Shown here piece after piece: positions 54,336 through 61,798 of a DNA stretch of 64,000 nucleotides (position 1 is its first letter; each line of letters starts with the position of its first letter). Source of the stretch: Lysobacter silvisoli (GTDB taxonomy: Bacteria; Pseudomonadota; Gammaproteobacteria; Xanthomonadales; Xanthomonadaceae). The position numbers and the translations under genes were made by a program. Location: contig NZ_QTSU01000005.1 in NCBI RefSeq assembly GCF_003382365.1, positions 62,001 to 126,000 on the forward strand, written 5' to 3'. Below the pieces are notes generated by a model. It saw only the letters and a list, made by a program, of their open reading frames with translations, had not been told where the DNA came from and searched no databases.

Positions 54336-54656
54336 CTAACGAAGCGGCGCCAGAAAGTCCGCGACAGGCTCTAGGATCACCTCAGGCAGACTCTCTGCGA
54401 TGCACGACCGCATCCGGTCCCAGGCGTCCGCATCCACCGAAGGACGCGCCAGCCCTTCGGCCTTCGCCGCCGCCGACGGCCACTGCGTGTAGCTGTACCA
54501 AACCTCGTCCGGCCCGCGGTGCAGTCGCGAGCCGAGCGAGCCGCGTTCGGCGCGCAGCAACTGCGTCACCCGCGACCAGGCGTCGATGAAGGTCTGTTCG
54601 GTGCCGGGATGCAGGCGCCAGCGGTAGAGGGCGCAGAACGGAGTTGGGTTGCTCAT
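54336..54656 (-). CDS. Antibiotic biosynthesis monooxygenase (ABM) domain protein
   Basis: A 106-residue single-domain protein with the dimeric alpha/beta-barrel pattern YRWRLHPGTEQTFIDAWSRVTQLL and EVWYSYTQWPSAAAKAEGL. It is probably a small cytoplasmic dimer acting on or binding an aromatic compound. The exact role is unclear, as the fold is used widely. Confidence 0.78.
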   Translation of the reverse strand: MSNPTPFCALYRWRLHPGTEQTFIDAWSRVTQLLRAERGSLGSRLHRGPDEVWYSYTQWPSAAAKAEGLARPSVDADAWDRMRSCIAESLPEVILEPVADFLAPLR

Positions 54657-54716
54657 GCTCGTGTCTCGCGGGAATGGCGCGGTTTCACCTTAAGCCGCTT
54701 CATAGCCGGCGCCCAC

Positions 54717-55307
54717 TCAGCCGCCACCCAAGGTGCCGCTGTGCAGCAGCCAAGCGACCGCGGCCAGGTTGAGGATTACGGTGAACCAAAACACCGACTG
54801 AAACGACGCCTTTACGGTCTTGTGCCGCGAGCGTTGCTGCGCGATGAGCGCGCCGGGCCAGCCGCCCAGCAGGTCGATCAGGTGCAGGGTGCTTTCGGGG
54901 GTGCGCTGCGCGCCTCGGCCGGCGGCGCTTTTGTCGGCGGTGTACGCGAAGTACGACACCACGCTGACTACTCCGTAGCCCGCGGCGATCAGGATGGGGA
55001 TGAGCCCGACGTAGGCGCAGGCCGCTACCGCCAGCAGGAAGGCCACGCCGATCGCCAGCCTGGGGATGGGCAGCGGCGCTTTGCGCACTTCGATCTTCTG
55101 GCCCGCGTAGCGCACGTCCACCGCATTGGCGCGGCCGCGGTCGTCGGTGGTGACGGCGTAGGAGATCAGGTCGCCGTCGACCGGGCGGCGCGAGCCGTAC
55201 TGGAAGGCCTTGATGTGGACGAAGGCACGGGTGCCGCCGCCGTGCGGCACGACGAAGCCGTAGCCTTTGTCTTCGTTCCAGTCCGAGATGCGGCCGACCC
55301 ACCTCAT
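54717..55307 (-). CDS. Cold-shock domain - DUF1294 membrane protein
   Basis: A 196-residue protein. Residues 1-65 are a cold-shock OB fold (GRISDWNEDKGYGFVVPHGGGTRAFVHIKAF, with RNP1-like KGYGFV and FVHI). Residues 85-196 are DUF1294, with several transmembrane helices and YFAYTADKSAAGRGAQRTPESTLHLIDLLGGWPGALIAQQRSRHKT. The fusion is well known in proteobacteria. ATG 55307 is preferred to a TTG three codons upstream. Confidence 0.9.
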   Translation of the reverse strand: MRWVGRISDWNEDKGYGFVVPHGGGTRAFVHIKAFQYGSRRPVDGDLISYAVTTDDRGRANAVDVRYAGQKIEVRKAPLPIPRLAIGVAFLLAVAACAYVGLIPILIAAGYGVVSVVSYFAYTADKSAAGRGAQRTPESTLHLIDLLGGWPGALIAQQRSRHKTVKASFQSVFWFTVILNLAAVAWLLHSGTLGGG

Positions 55308-55405
55308 GCGTCGCAATGCCCCCTGCCCCGCGACCCGGCTTTCGGGCCGACTTTACACCTGCGGGCGGGCGATGGTGGGCACGGCGCCCTGGTCGGGCGG
55401 CGCGG

Positions 55406-55897
55406 TCAGGGCGCGGCGGCCGCGCGCGAGAAATGCGCGATGCGCATCTTCGGGGTGCCGTCGGAGGTGAAGTAGGTTTCGGTTTCGGTGAGCACGTTGC
55501 CGTCGTCGCTGACGGTGTAGACGCGGGTGGAGCGGGGGATTTTTTCGTAGACGAACTGCATGACCAGGACGTCGGGTTTGGGCATGTAGGCGGCGAGGAC
55601 GTCGACCCAGTAGGTGCCGGTGGCGCGGCCGGGGGTGCCGTCGAGGGCGAGGGTGGATTCGGAGTGCATCTTGGCGCCGGCCTGGTCGACGATGTCGACG
55701 CGGGTGGTCCATTGGTGGTTGGCGGCGGTGCGGAATTCGAGGTCTACGCGCTGGGGGCGTACGGCCGCGGGCATGGGGAGGGTGGTGACGTCCAGGGACC
55801 AGCGGCCGATGAGGGGGGACTGGGTGGACGGGGCGGCGAAGGCGGGGGCGGCTGCTAGTAGGGCGGTGAGGGCCAGTAGGGGGGCGAATCGGTGCAT
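55406..55897 (-). CDS. Hypothetical periplasmic protein
   Basis: A 163-residue protein with a signal peptide (MHRFAPLLALTALLAAAPAFA). The mature part starts with LIGRWSLDVTTLPMP and is beta-rich with alternating strands (THR, YTVSDDGNVLTETETYF), like a small lipocalin-type barrel. The family is not certain. Confidence 0.7.
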   Translation of the reverse strand: MHRFAPLLALTALLAAAPAFAAPSTQSPLIGRWSLDVTTLPMPAAVRPQRVDLEFRTAANHQWTTRVDIVDQAGAKMHSESTLALDGTPGRATGTYWVDVLAAYMPKPDVLVMQFVYEKIPRSTRVYTVSDDGNVLTETETYFTSDGTPKMRIAHFSRAAAAP

Positions 55898-56060
55898 GGG
55901 GGGTGCCTCGCGATTTGGCGGTGAGTCTGGGGGGACTTTACTGGTCGCGGTGGGGTGGCGGTGTTGAGGGTGGTGCGGTGCGGCTCAAGGGGGTACCGGT
56001 TTGTCGCAGGGTGAGGCTAGGTGGGTGCTTCGTAAGTGGCGACGCAATGGGGTCAGTTCG

Positions 56061-56105
56061 CGTGCCCTCACCCCAACCCCTCTCCCGCGAAGCGGGGGAG
56101 GGGCT
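56061..56105. repeat. Solo ctctcccg-family hairpin
   Basis: A single hairpin copy (cctctcccgcgaagcggggg) related to the pairs at 34664 and 36731, between two secreted-protein genes. Confidence 0.7.
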
Positions 56106-56130
56106 CAATAGCGCTAGGGGCTTGGTGCTG

Positions 56131-56766
56131 TTACTTGCCCTTCATGGCGAAGGTGCTCAGCACCTTGCGGTAGGCGGCGGAGTAAGTGCCCAGGTAATCG
56201 GGGCAGCGGGCCTGGGGGTCGTTGCGTTTTTGTTCGGCGCAGGCGGCCGATTCTTCGGCCACGCGGTCGATGGACTTCATGGCCAGGATCAAGGAGCGCC
56301 AGGAGATGCCGACTTCGTAGACGGCGCGCGAGCGCTGGTCGATGCACACGGCCAGGAAGGTGTACATGCGGCCGTCCAGGGCGAAGGGCTTGTCCGTGGG
56401 TGTGGTGGCGCAGGCGGGGTTGAGGTCGGTGAGGGCGAAGTCGGCGCTGGGGTAGCGCTGTGTGGCGGCGTCGAGCGCGGTTTGGCCGGCGTCGGCCTGG
56501 CCTTTGTAGAGCACGCTCAGGGCGTAGGTGTCGTAGCCGCTCAGGCCGATGACCATGACGGTGTTGCGCTTTTCTTTCTTGTCGCGGTACTGCTCCCACT
56601 CGATATCGCTGTAGGTGTTGCTGGGGGCGAGGTAGGAGAAGCTGTAGTGGTCTTTGTCGAGCTGGCCGGCGGATTCGAGCGAGCCGACGTGTTTGTAGTT
56701 TTCGGTTTGCGCCGTGGCGGTGGCCGATGCGGCCAGTAGCGCCAGGGCGCAGAGGTGCTTCCCCAT
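56131..56766 (-). CDS. Hypothetical periplasmic protein
   Basis: A 211-residue protein with a signal peptide (MGKHLCALALLAASATATA). The mature part has four cysteines including a late pair (SAACAEQKRNDPQARC), and aromatic-rich segments. No family is recognised. Confidence 0.7.
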   Translation of the reverse strand: MGKHLCALALLAASATATAQTENYKHVGSLESAGQLDKDHYSFSYLAPSNTYSDIEWEQYRDKKEKRNTVMVIGLSGYDTYALSVLYKGQADAGQTALDAATQRYPSADFALTDLNPACATTPTDKPFALDGRMYTFLAVCIDQRSRAVYEVGISWRSLILAMKSIDRVAEESAACAEQKRNDPQARCPDYLGTYSAAYRKVLSTFAMKGK

Positions 56767-56865
56767 TGTTGTGTTTCCCCTGTGTGCCGGCTGCGGTGCG
56801 GGCGGTGGGCAGTATGTGGGGTGGGTGGGGGAGACGGGTAGCGGGGGAGCGTCGTGGGTGCGCAG

Positions 56866-56960
56866 TCGCGGTCGCAGCTTGCGCAGCTCCTACAGCGGGC
56901 AGCGTGGTGTTCGGCGGGCGCGGGGGCGTGGTCGCGGCTTACGCCGCCCCTACCCCAAGG
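56866..56960. repeat. REP pair overlapping the end of the diguanylate cyclase gene
   Basis: One variant REP (tcgcagcttgcgcagctcctac) and one canonical REP in the same orientation. The second supplies the stop codon of the gene at 56950. Confidence 0.75.
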
Positions 56961-58614
56961 CGGTGGGGGTGAGTTGGGTGTCGAGCAGGACGACGCGGTT
57001 GCGGCCTTCGTGTTTGGCGGTGTACATGGCGGCGTCGGCGCGTTGGATCAGGCTGGCGGCGCTGTCGTCGGGGCCGCTTTCGACCACGCCTATGCTCAGG
57101 GTCAGGGCGACGGGCATGCCTTTGACTTCGCCGCAGCGGCGTTCGACCTTGCGGCGGATCTGTTCGGCGGTGTCGCGCGCGGCCAGGCGGCCGATGCCGG
57201 GGAGCAGCAGCAGGAATTCCTCGCCGCCGATGCGGCCCAGCTGGTAGGCGGGCATGGTTTCGGAGTGGATGCTTTCGGTGACGGCGCACAGGCAGGCGTC
57301 GCCCACGGGGTGGCCGTAGCGGTCGTTGATGGCCTTGAAGTGGTCCAGGTCCAGGAACAGCACGGACAGGGGCTGGCGCTTGCGGCGCGCGTCGGCCACG
57401 GCGCGGTCCAGGCGGTTGATGATGCCGGCGCGGTTGAGCACGCCGGTGAGGGCGTCGTGTTCGGCGTGCAGCTGGGCCACGTCGCGTTCGCGGCGGAAGG
57501 TGAGCATGCGGTCGGCCAGGCCCAGCACCAGCACCACGGCGGCGAAGGCCTGCATCATCGGCAGGCCGTATTCCAGCAACGGGGTGAGCGGCACGCCGGC
57601 GCTGAGCTGCATGGCGCGCGCGGTGGACACGGTGACCAGCGGCACCCAGGCGATCAGCACGAAGCCGGCGTGGCGGCCGCCGCGCAGCCAGACCAGGAAC
57701 AGGGCGATCACCGCCAGCAGGTTGGCCAGCATGAGCAGGCCGTTGCCCAGCGGCGGGAACCAGGCCTTGTTCGCGGGCCAGGGCGATACCAGCAACGCCA
57801 GCATGAGCAACGGCAGCCAGGCGCCGACGACCAGCAGCGCGCGGGTGAGCCAGGGCGCGCGCGGGCGCAGGTCGGCGAATTCGATCAGGAACAGCACGGT
57901 GACGATGGTGGAGGACGTGGCCACGAACCAGATGCCGGCCACGCCGAAGCGGCCCAGCCAGGCCAGCGCCGGCAGGGTGTAGGCGTCGCCGTAGGCGCAC
58001 AGCACGTACAGCAGTTGCAGCAGCATGCTGGCGGAGAACAGCAGGTAGACGCGCTCGCGCAGCTGGGTCCAGAACAGCAGCACCACCAGCGACACGGCGA
58101 TCAGCACGCCCATGCTCAGCCACAGCACGCGTACGTGGGCGTGGTCTTCCACGGCGTAGTCGGCGCTGGTGCGCACGGCCACCTGCAGCGGGTAGCGCGC
58201 GCCTTGCACGCTCACGTAGACGGGCCCGGCGGCGGTCAGCGGGAAGGCCAGCGCGCGGCGCGAATGGGCGGGGCTGGGGTCGGCGTCGAAGATGGTGGCG
58301 GTGCGCGGCAGGTAGTCCGGCGGCGCGGCCACGGTCACCTGGGCGCTGAAGGGGTGGTAGACCAGCAGCACGCGCGACTCTTCGGAGGACTCCGGGCGCA
58401 GGCGCCAGGCGCCGCGGCCGTCGCGGGCGCTGCGCAGCTGGCGGGCGTCGGGTTCGGCGGTGAACGCGCTGTCGGGCAGGTCGCGCAGTCGTTCGGGCGA
58501 GGTCAGCGGCTGGGGCTGGGCCAGGCGCTCCACGCGCACGATGCCGTCGGCCCACGCCGGCAGGCAGGGGAGACACAGCAACAGCCAGCACGCCGCGATC
58601 CAGACTGGTTTCAT
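56950..58614 (-). CDS. Membrane diguanylate cyclase with 7TMR-DISM sensor
   Basis: A 554-residue protein. A signal peptide precedes a periplasmic 7TMR-DISMED2-like domain (about 25-180). Seven transmembrane helices follow (about 185-375), then a GGDEF domain at about 390-545 with DALTGVLNRAG, FLDLDHFKAINDRYGHPVGD and the active site RIGGEEF. It makes cyclic di-GMP in response to an outside ligand. ATG 58614 starts directly at the signal peptide. A REP gives its last codon and stop. Confidence 0.92.
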   Translation of the reverse strand: MKPVWIAACWLLLCLPCLPAWADGIVRVERLAQPQPLTSPERLRDLPDSAFTAEPDARQLRSARDGRGAWRLRPESSEESRVLLVYHPFSAQVTVAAPPDYLPRTATIFDADPSPAHSRRALAFPLTAAGPVYVSVQGARYPLQVAVRTSADYAVEDHAHVRVLWLSMGVLIAVSLVVLLFWTQLRERVYLLFSASMLLQLLYVLCAYGDAYTLPALAWLGRFGVAGIWFVATSSTIVTVLFLIEFADLRPRAPWLTRALLVVGAWLPLLMLALLVSPWPANKAWFPPLGNGLLMLANLLAVIALFLVWLRGGRHAGFVLIAWVPLVTVSTARAMQLSAGVPLTPLLEYGLPMMQAFAAVVLVLGLADRMLTFRRERDVAQLHAEHDALTGVLNRAGIINRLDRAVADARRKRQPLSVLFLDLDHFKAINDRYGHPVGDACLCAVTESIHSETMPAYQLGRIGGEEFLLLLPGIGRLAARDTAEQIRRKVERRCGEVKGMPVALTLSIGVVESGPDDSAASLIQRADAAMYTAKHEGRNRVVLLDTQLTPTALG

Positions 58615-58719
58615 CGGCCCCCCGCGTCGCTGCCAGTGTCGGCCCGGGCCCGGCCCGCCACAAGCCCCCGCCCGCCGCCGTATGCTGTGCGCTCCCGCCC
58701 CGCCGCCAGGACCCACGCC

Positions 58720-59421
58720 ATGCCCGCTGCGCTGACGCCGCTGCTGATGGCCGCCGCCCTGGCGCTGCAACCGCCGGGGCAGTTCCATGGCGACGAGCCG
58801 GTGGGCCGCGATGGCGAGACCTGGCTGGCGCTGCGCGTGGCCGACGGCCGGGCGTCGCTGACCCAGACCCGGCTGCGGGTGGAGGCGGTGGAAGACCCGA
58901 TCGGCGACGAGCCCGGCGAGCGCACGGGCAAACGGGTGGCCTCGGCGCTGGAGCCGGACCCGGACGCCGAGGGCGCCCAGGTGGTGGCCTACCTGCGCGG
59001 CGGCGGCCTGGGCGCCGGGCCGGTGAGCGCGGCGCGCATGCTGCAGCGCGGCGAAGCCGGCCATGCGCCGGACGACCGCTTCGAATTTGCCGGCGCTGCC
59101 TACCGCATCCGCAGCGAGTGCTCGCCCGACGACGATGGGGCCTTCGCGCGCTCCTGCACGATCCGGCTGGTGGCGCCGGGCACCGAACAGGTGCTGGCGC
59201 ACATGCCGGGCCTGCGCGAGCAGGGCGTCCTGCGGCTGGGCGACGACGCCTCGCCGACGTTGATCTTCGCCGGCGACCTGGACCGCGACGGCAAGCTCGA
59301 CCTGATCTTCGATCTCACCGACCATTACAACGTGTCGCGACCGACGCTGCTGCTGTCGTCGCAAGCCAGGGAAGGCGAACTGCTGCACGCGGTATCCACT
59401 TACGAATCCGTCGGCTGCTGA
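58720..59421 (+). CDS. Hypothetical periplasmic protein with an EF-hand-like Ca-binding loop
   Basis: A 233-residue protein with a short hydrophobic N-terminus (MPAALTPLLMAAALALQPPG) as signal. Near the C-terminus FAGDLDRDGKLDLIFDLTDHY has the DxDxDGxxD calcium-binding pattern seen in FG-GAP/VCBS repeats. The rest is unrecognised. It is divergent from the cyclase gene and ends 28 bp before DUF1761. Confidence 0.7.
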   Translation: MPAALTPLLMAAALALQPPGQFHGDEPVGRDGETWLALRVADGRASLTQTRLRVEAVEDPIGDEPGERTGKRVASALEPDPDAEGAQVVAYLRGGGLGAGPVSAARMLQRGEAGHAPDDRFEFAGAAYRIRSECSPDDDGAFARSCTIRLVAPGTEQVLAHMPGLREQGVLRLGDDASPTLIFAGDLDRDGKLDLIFDLTDHYNVSRPTLLLSSQAREGELLHAVSTYESVGC

Positions 59422-59449
59422 CGCCGGCCCGCCCTGGAGAGCGCCACCC

Positions 59450-59854
59450 ATGACCCTGCCCCCGATGGAATTCAACTGGCTGGCGGTGATCGCCGCCGCC
59501 GCGTCCGCGTTCCTGCTGGGCGGGATCTGGTACGGCCCCTTGTTCAAGAAGGCCTGGTGCCGCGAGGCCGGCATGGACCCGGACAGCAAGCCGGGGCACC
59601 CGGCGCGCATCTTCGCCATCGCCTTCGGCTGCAGCCTGCTGTCGGCGCTGATCTTCGCGCTGATGCTGCCGACGAACGCGCGCGCGGCCGACGGCTTCGG
59701 CCTGGGCTTCGTGGTCGGCCTGTTCTTCGTGGCGATGAGCTTCGGCATCAATTACGCCTTCGCCCAGCGCAGCCTGAAGCTGTGGATGATCGATTCGGGC
59801 TACCACATCCTGCAGTTCATCGCCTACGGCACCATCCTGGCCGCGTGGCGCTGA
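59450..59854 (+). CDS. DUF1761 membrane protein
   Basis: A 134-residue protein with four transmembrane helices and the family pattern AAAASAFLLGGIWYGPLFKKAWCREAG and FGINYAFAQRSLKLWMIDSGYHILQF. It lies 10 bp before the isomerase-like gene, so the two are probably cotranscribed. The function is unknown. Confidence 0.9.
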   Translation: MTLPPMEFNWLAVIAAAASAFLLGGIWYGPLFKKAWCREAGMDPDSKPGHPARIFAIAFGCSLLSALIFALMLPTNARAADGFGLGFVVGLFFVAMSFGINYAFAQRSLKLWMIDSGYHILQFIAYGTILAAWR

Positions 59855-59864
59855 GGCCATCGCC

Positions 59865-60491
59865 ATGCATATCGACTGGTACTTCGATTTCATCTCGCCC
59901 TTCTCCTATTTGCAGTGGCAGAAGGTGAAGCCGCTGACGCGCAGCGCGCATACGCTGCGGCCGGTGCCGATCGTGTTCGGCGCGGTGCTGCATGCGCTGG
60001 GGCAGAAGGGGCCGGCCGAGATACCGGGCAAGCGCGAGTTCACCTACCGCCACGTGCTGTGGCAGTCGCGGCAGGAAGGGGTGACGCTGCGCTTCCCGCC
60101 CGCGCACCCGTTCAATCCGCTGGCGGCGCTGCGCCTGTGCCTGGCCGCGGGCGCCACGCCCGAGGCGGTGGACGCGGTGTTCGACTGGATCTGGGGCCAG
60201 GGCCGCGCCGGCGACAGCGTGGAAGCGCTGGCGCCGCTGGCGGCGGCCTTGGGCGTGGCGCCCGAGGCGATCGGCGGCGAGGCGGCCAAGGCCGCGCTGC
60301 GCGCCAACACCGAGGCGGCGATCGCCGCCGGCGTGTACGGCGTGCCCACCCTGGCCTTCGACGGCGCCATGTTCTGGGGCAACGACGCGCACGCCTTCGC
60401 CCTGGCCGCACTGGCCGACCCCGGCGTGCTCGAGGATGCGGAAATGCGCAGAGTCAGCACATTGCCGGTGGCGGTGCAGCGCCAAGCCTGA
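59865..60491 (+). CDS. 2-hydroxychromene-2-carboxylate isomerase-like (DsbA-family) protein
   Basis: A 208-residue kappa-class GST-like protein. WYFDFISPFSYLQWQK at the start (Ser in the cysteine position, for glutathione binding), VYGVPTLAFDGAMFWGND near the end, and a helical insert between are typical. The family isomerises chromene-carboxylates in aromatic degradation; here no other degradation genes are adjacent, so the substrate is open. Confidence 0.88.
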   Translation: MHIDWYFDFISPFSYLQWQKVKPLTRSAHTLRPVPIVFGAVLHALGQKGPAEIPGKREFTYRHVLWQSRQEGVTLRFPPAHPFNPLAALRLCLAAGATPEAVDAVFDWIWGQGRAGDSVEALAPLAAALGVAPEAIGGEAAKAALRANTEAAIAAGVYGVPTLAFDGAMFWGNDAHAFALAALADPGVLEDAEMRRVSTLPVAVQRQA

Positions 60492-60599
60492 ACGCCGTCC
60501 CCCGAGGCGATTCCGGCTCTAGACACGGCCTTGCCGCCCTGCAGGTATGCTGGCTGTCACAATTCGAAACGTCTTGGCGCCAACACCCGGGGGGGGACT

Positions 60600-61547
60600 A
60601 TGCGCATCGGACTCGTGGTCGACTCGGCCTGTGACCTGCCGTCGGAATACCTGCAAGCGCACGATATCCACCTGTTGCCGGTCACGGTCCGCATCGGCGA
60701 GGCCGTGCTGACCGACCACCGCAACCCCGAAGCCACCCTGCACTTCCTGCAGACCCACCTGGCCGAACGCGGCTTCGAGGCCGAGACCACGCCGTTCACG
60801 GTGCAACAGGTGCGCGACCTGTTCGTGAGCCAGCTGGCGATCGACTACGACTACGTGTTCTGCATGACGATCACCAAGACGCGCAGTCCGATCTACGACA
60901 ACGCCAACCAGGCCAGCTTCGCGATCCTCAACGACTACAAGCCGGTGCGCATGGCCGCCGGCAACAACACCCCGTTCGCGCTGCGGGTGATCGATTCGCA
61001 GAACCTGTTCGCCGCGCAGGGCATCCTGCCGGTGGAGGCCGTGCGCCTGCGCGACGCCGGCGAGGGCGCGCCCAAGATCCGCGCGCGGCTGGAGAACCTG
61101 GCGCTGCACACCCAGGGCTATCTGATTCCGCGCGATCTGAACTACATCCGCGCGCGTACCCGGGTGCGCGGCGACCGCAGCGTGAGCCTGCTCAGCGCCA
61201 CGCTGGGCACCATGCTCGACATCAAGCCGGTGTTGCACTGCAACCGCGGCGAGACCGGGCCGGTGGCCAAGATCAAGGGCTTCGAGACCGCGGCGCAGAA
61301 GCTGTTCGAGCATTGCGGCAAGCGCGTGCGCGGCGGGCTGATGACGCCGACGATGTGCCTGAGCTACGGCGGCGAGCTCGAGGAGATGCGCGCCCTGCCC
61401 GGCTACGAGCGCCTGCGCGACACCTGCCGCGAGCACAACGTGGAGTTGTTCGAGGCGGTGATGAGCCTGACCAGCATGGTCAACATCGGCAAGGGCGGTG
61501 TGGCGGCGGGGTTTGCGGCGGAGGGTGGGAGCAAGTTCGAGGATTGA
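60600..61547 (+). CDS. DegV family fatty-acid-binding-type protein
   Basis: A 315-residue DegV-fold protein. MRIGLVVDSACDLPSEY is the typical start, with the TTPFTV fatty-acid-contacting region, MTITKTRSPIYDNANQA, and FEAVMSLTSMVNIGKGG. DegV relatives (FakB) bind fatty acids for phosphorylation. This one is longer and more divergent. ATG 60600 follows a ggggggg ribosome-site stretch. Confidence 0.87.
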   Translation: MRIGLVVDSACDLPSEYLQAHDIHLLPVTVRIGEAVLTDHRNPEATLHFLQTHLAERGFEAETTPFTVQQVRDLFVSQLAIDYDYVFCMTITKTRSPIYDNANQASFAILNDYKPVRMAAGNNTPFALRVIDSQNLFAAQGILPVEAVRLRDAGEGAPKIRARLENLALHTQGYLIPRDLNYIRARTRVRGDRSVSLLSATLGTMLDIKPVLHCNRGETGPVAKIKGFETAAQKLFEHCGKRVRGGLMTPTMCLSYGGELEEMRALPGYERLRDTCREHNVELFEAVMSLTSMVNIGKGGVAAGFAAEGGSKFED

Positions 61548-61572
61548 GGGGGATGGTGCTGCGGGGGTAGGA

Positions 61573-61703
61573 GCAAATCCCCCCCTAGCCCCCTTTTTTC
61601 AAAGGGGGGGGAACTGCTGGCGTGGTGAATCGAAACCACCTTGCAGCCCGCCTTTTGCTTTTGGCTTTCCTCGTTTGGAAAAGGGGGATTGAGGGGGATT
61701 GGC
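61573..61703. repeat. Inverted repeat of the ccccctttttcaaagggggg family, copy 2
   Basis: One good arm (cccccttttttcaaaggggg) and one diverged arm ending ggggattgagggggattgg, separated by about 60 bp. It fills the gap before the TolB-amidohydrolase gene. It is a relative of 28914-29033. Confidence 0.7.
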
Positions 61704-61798
61704 TTTAGTGCCCCGTCACACCCGCACACGACTTTCGACCCGGGGCCGGCGCCTCCGCTGCGGTTAGGCTCAGCCTTCGTCCGCACACCACCGACCCG

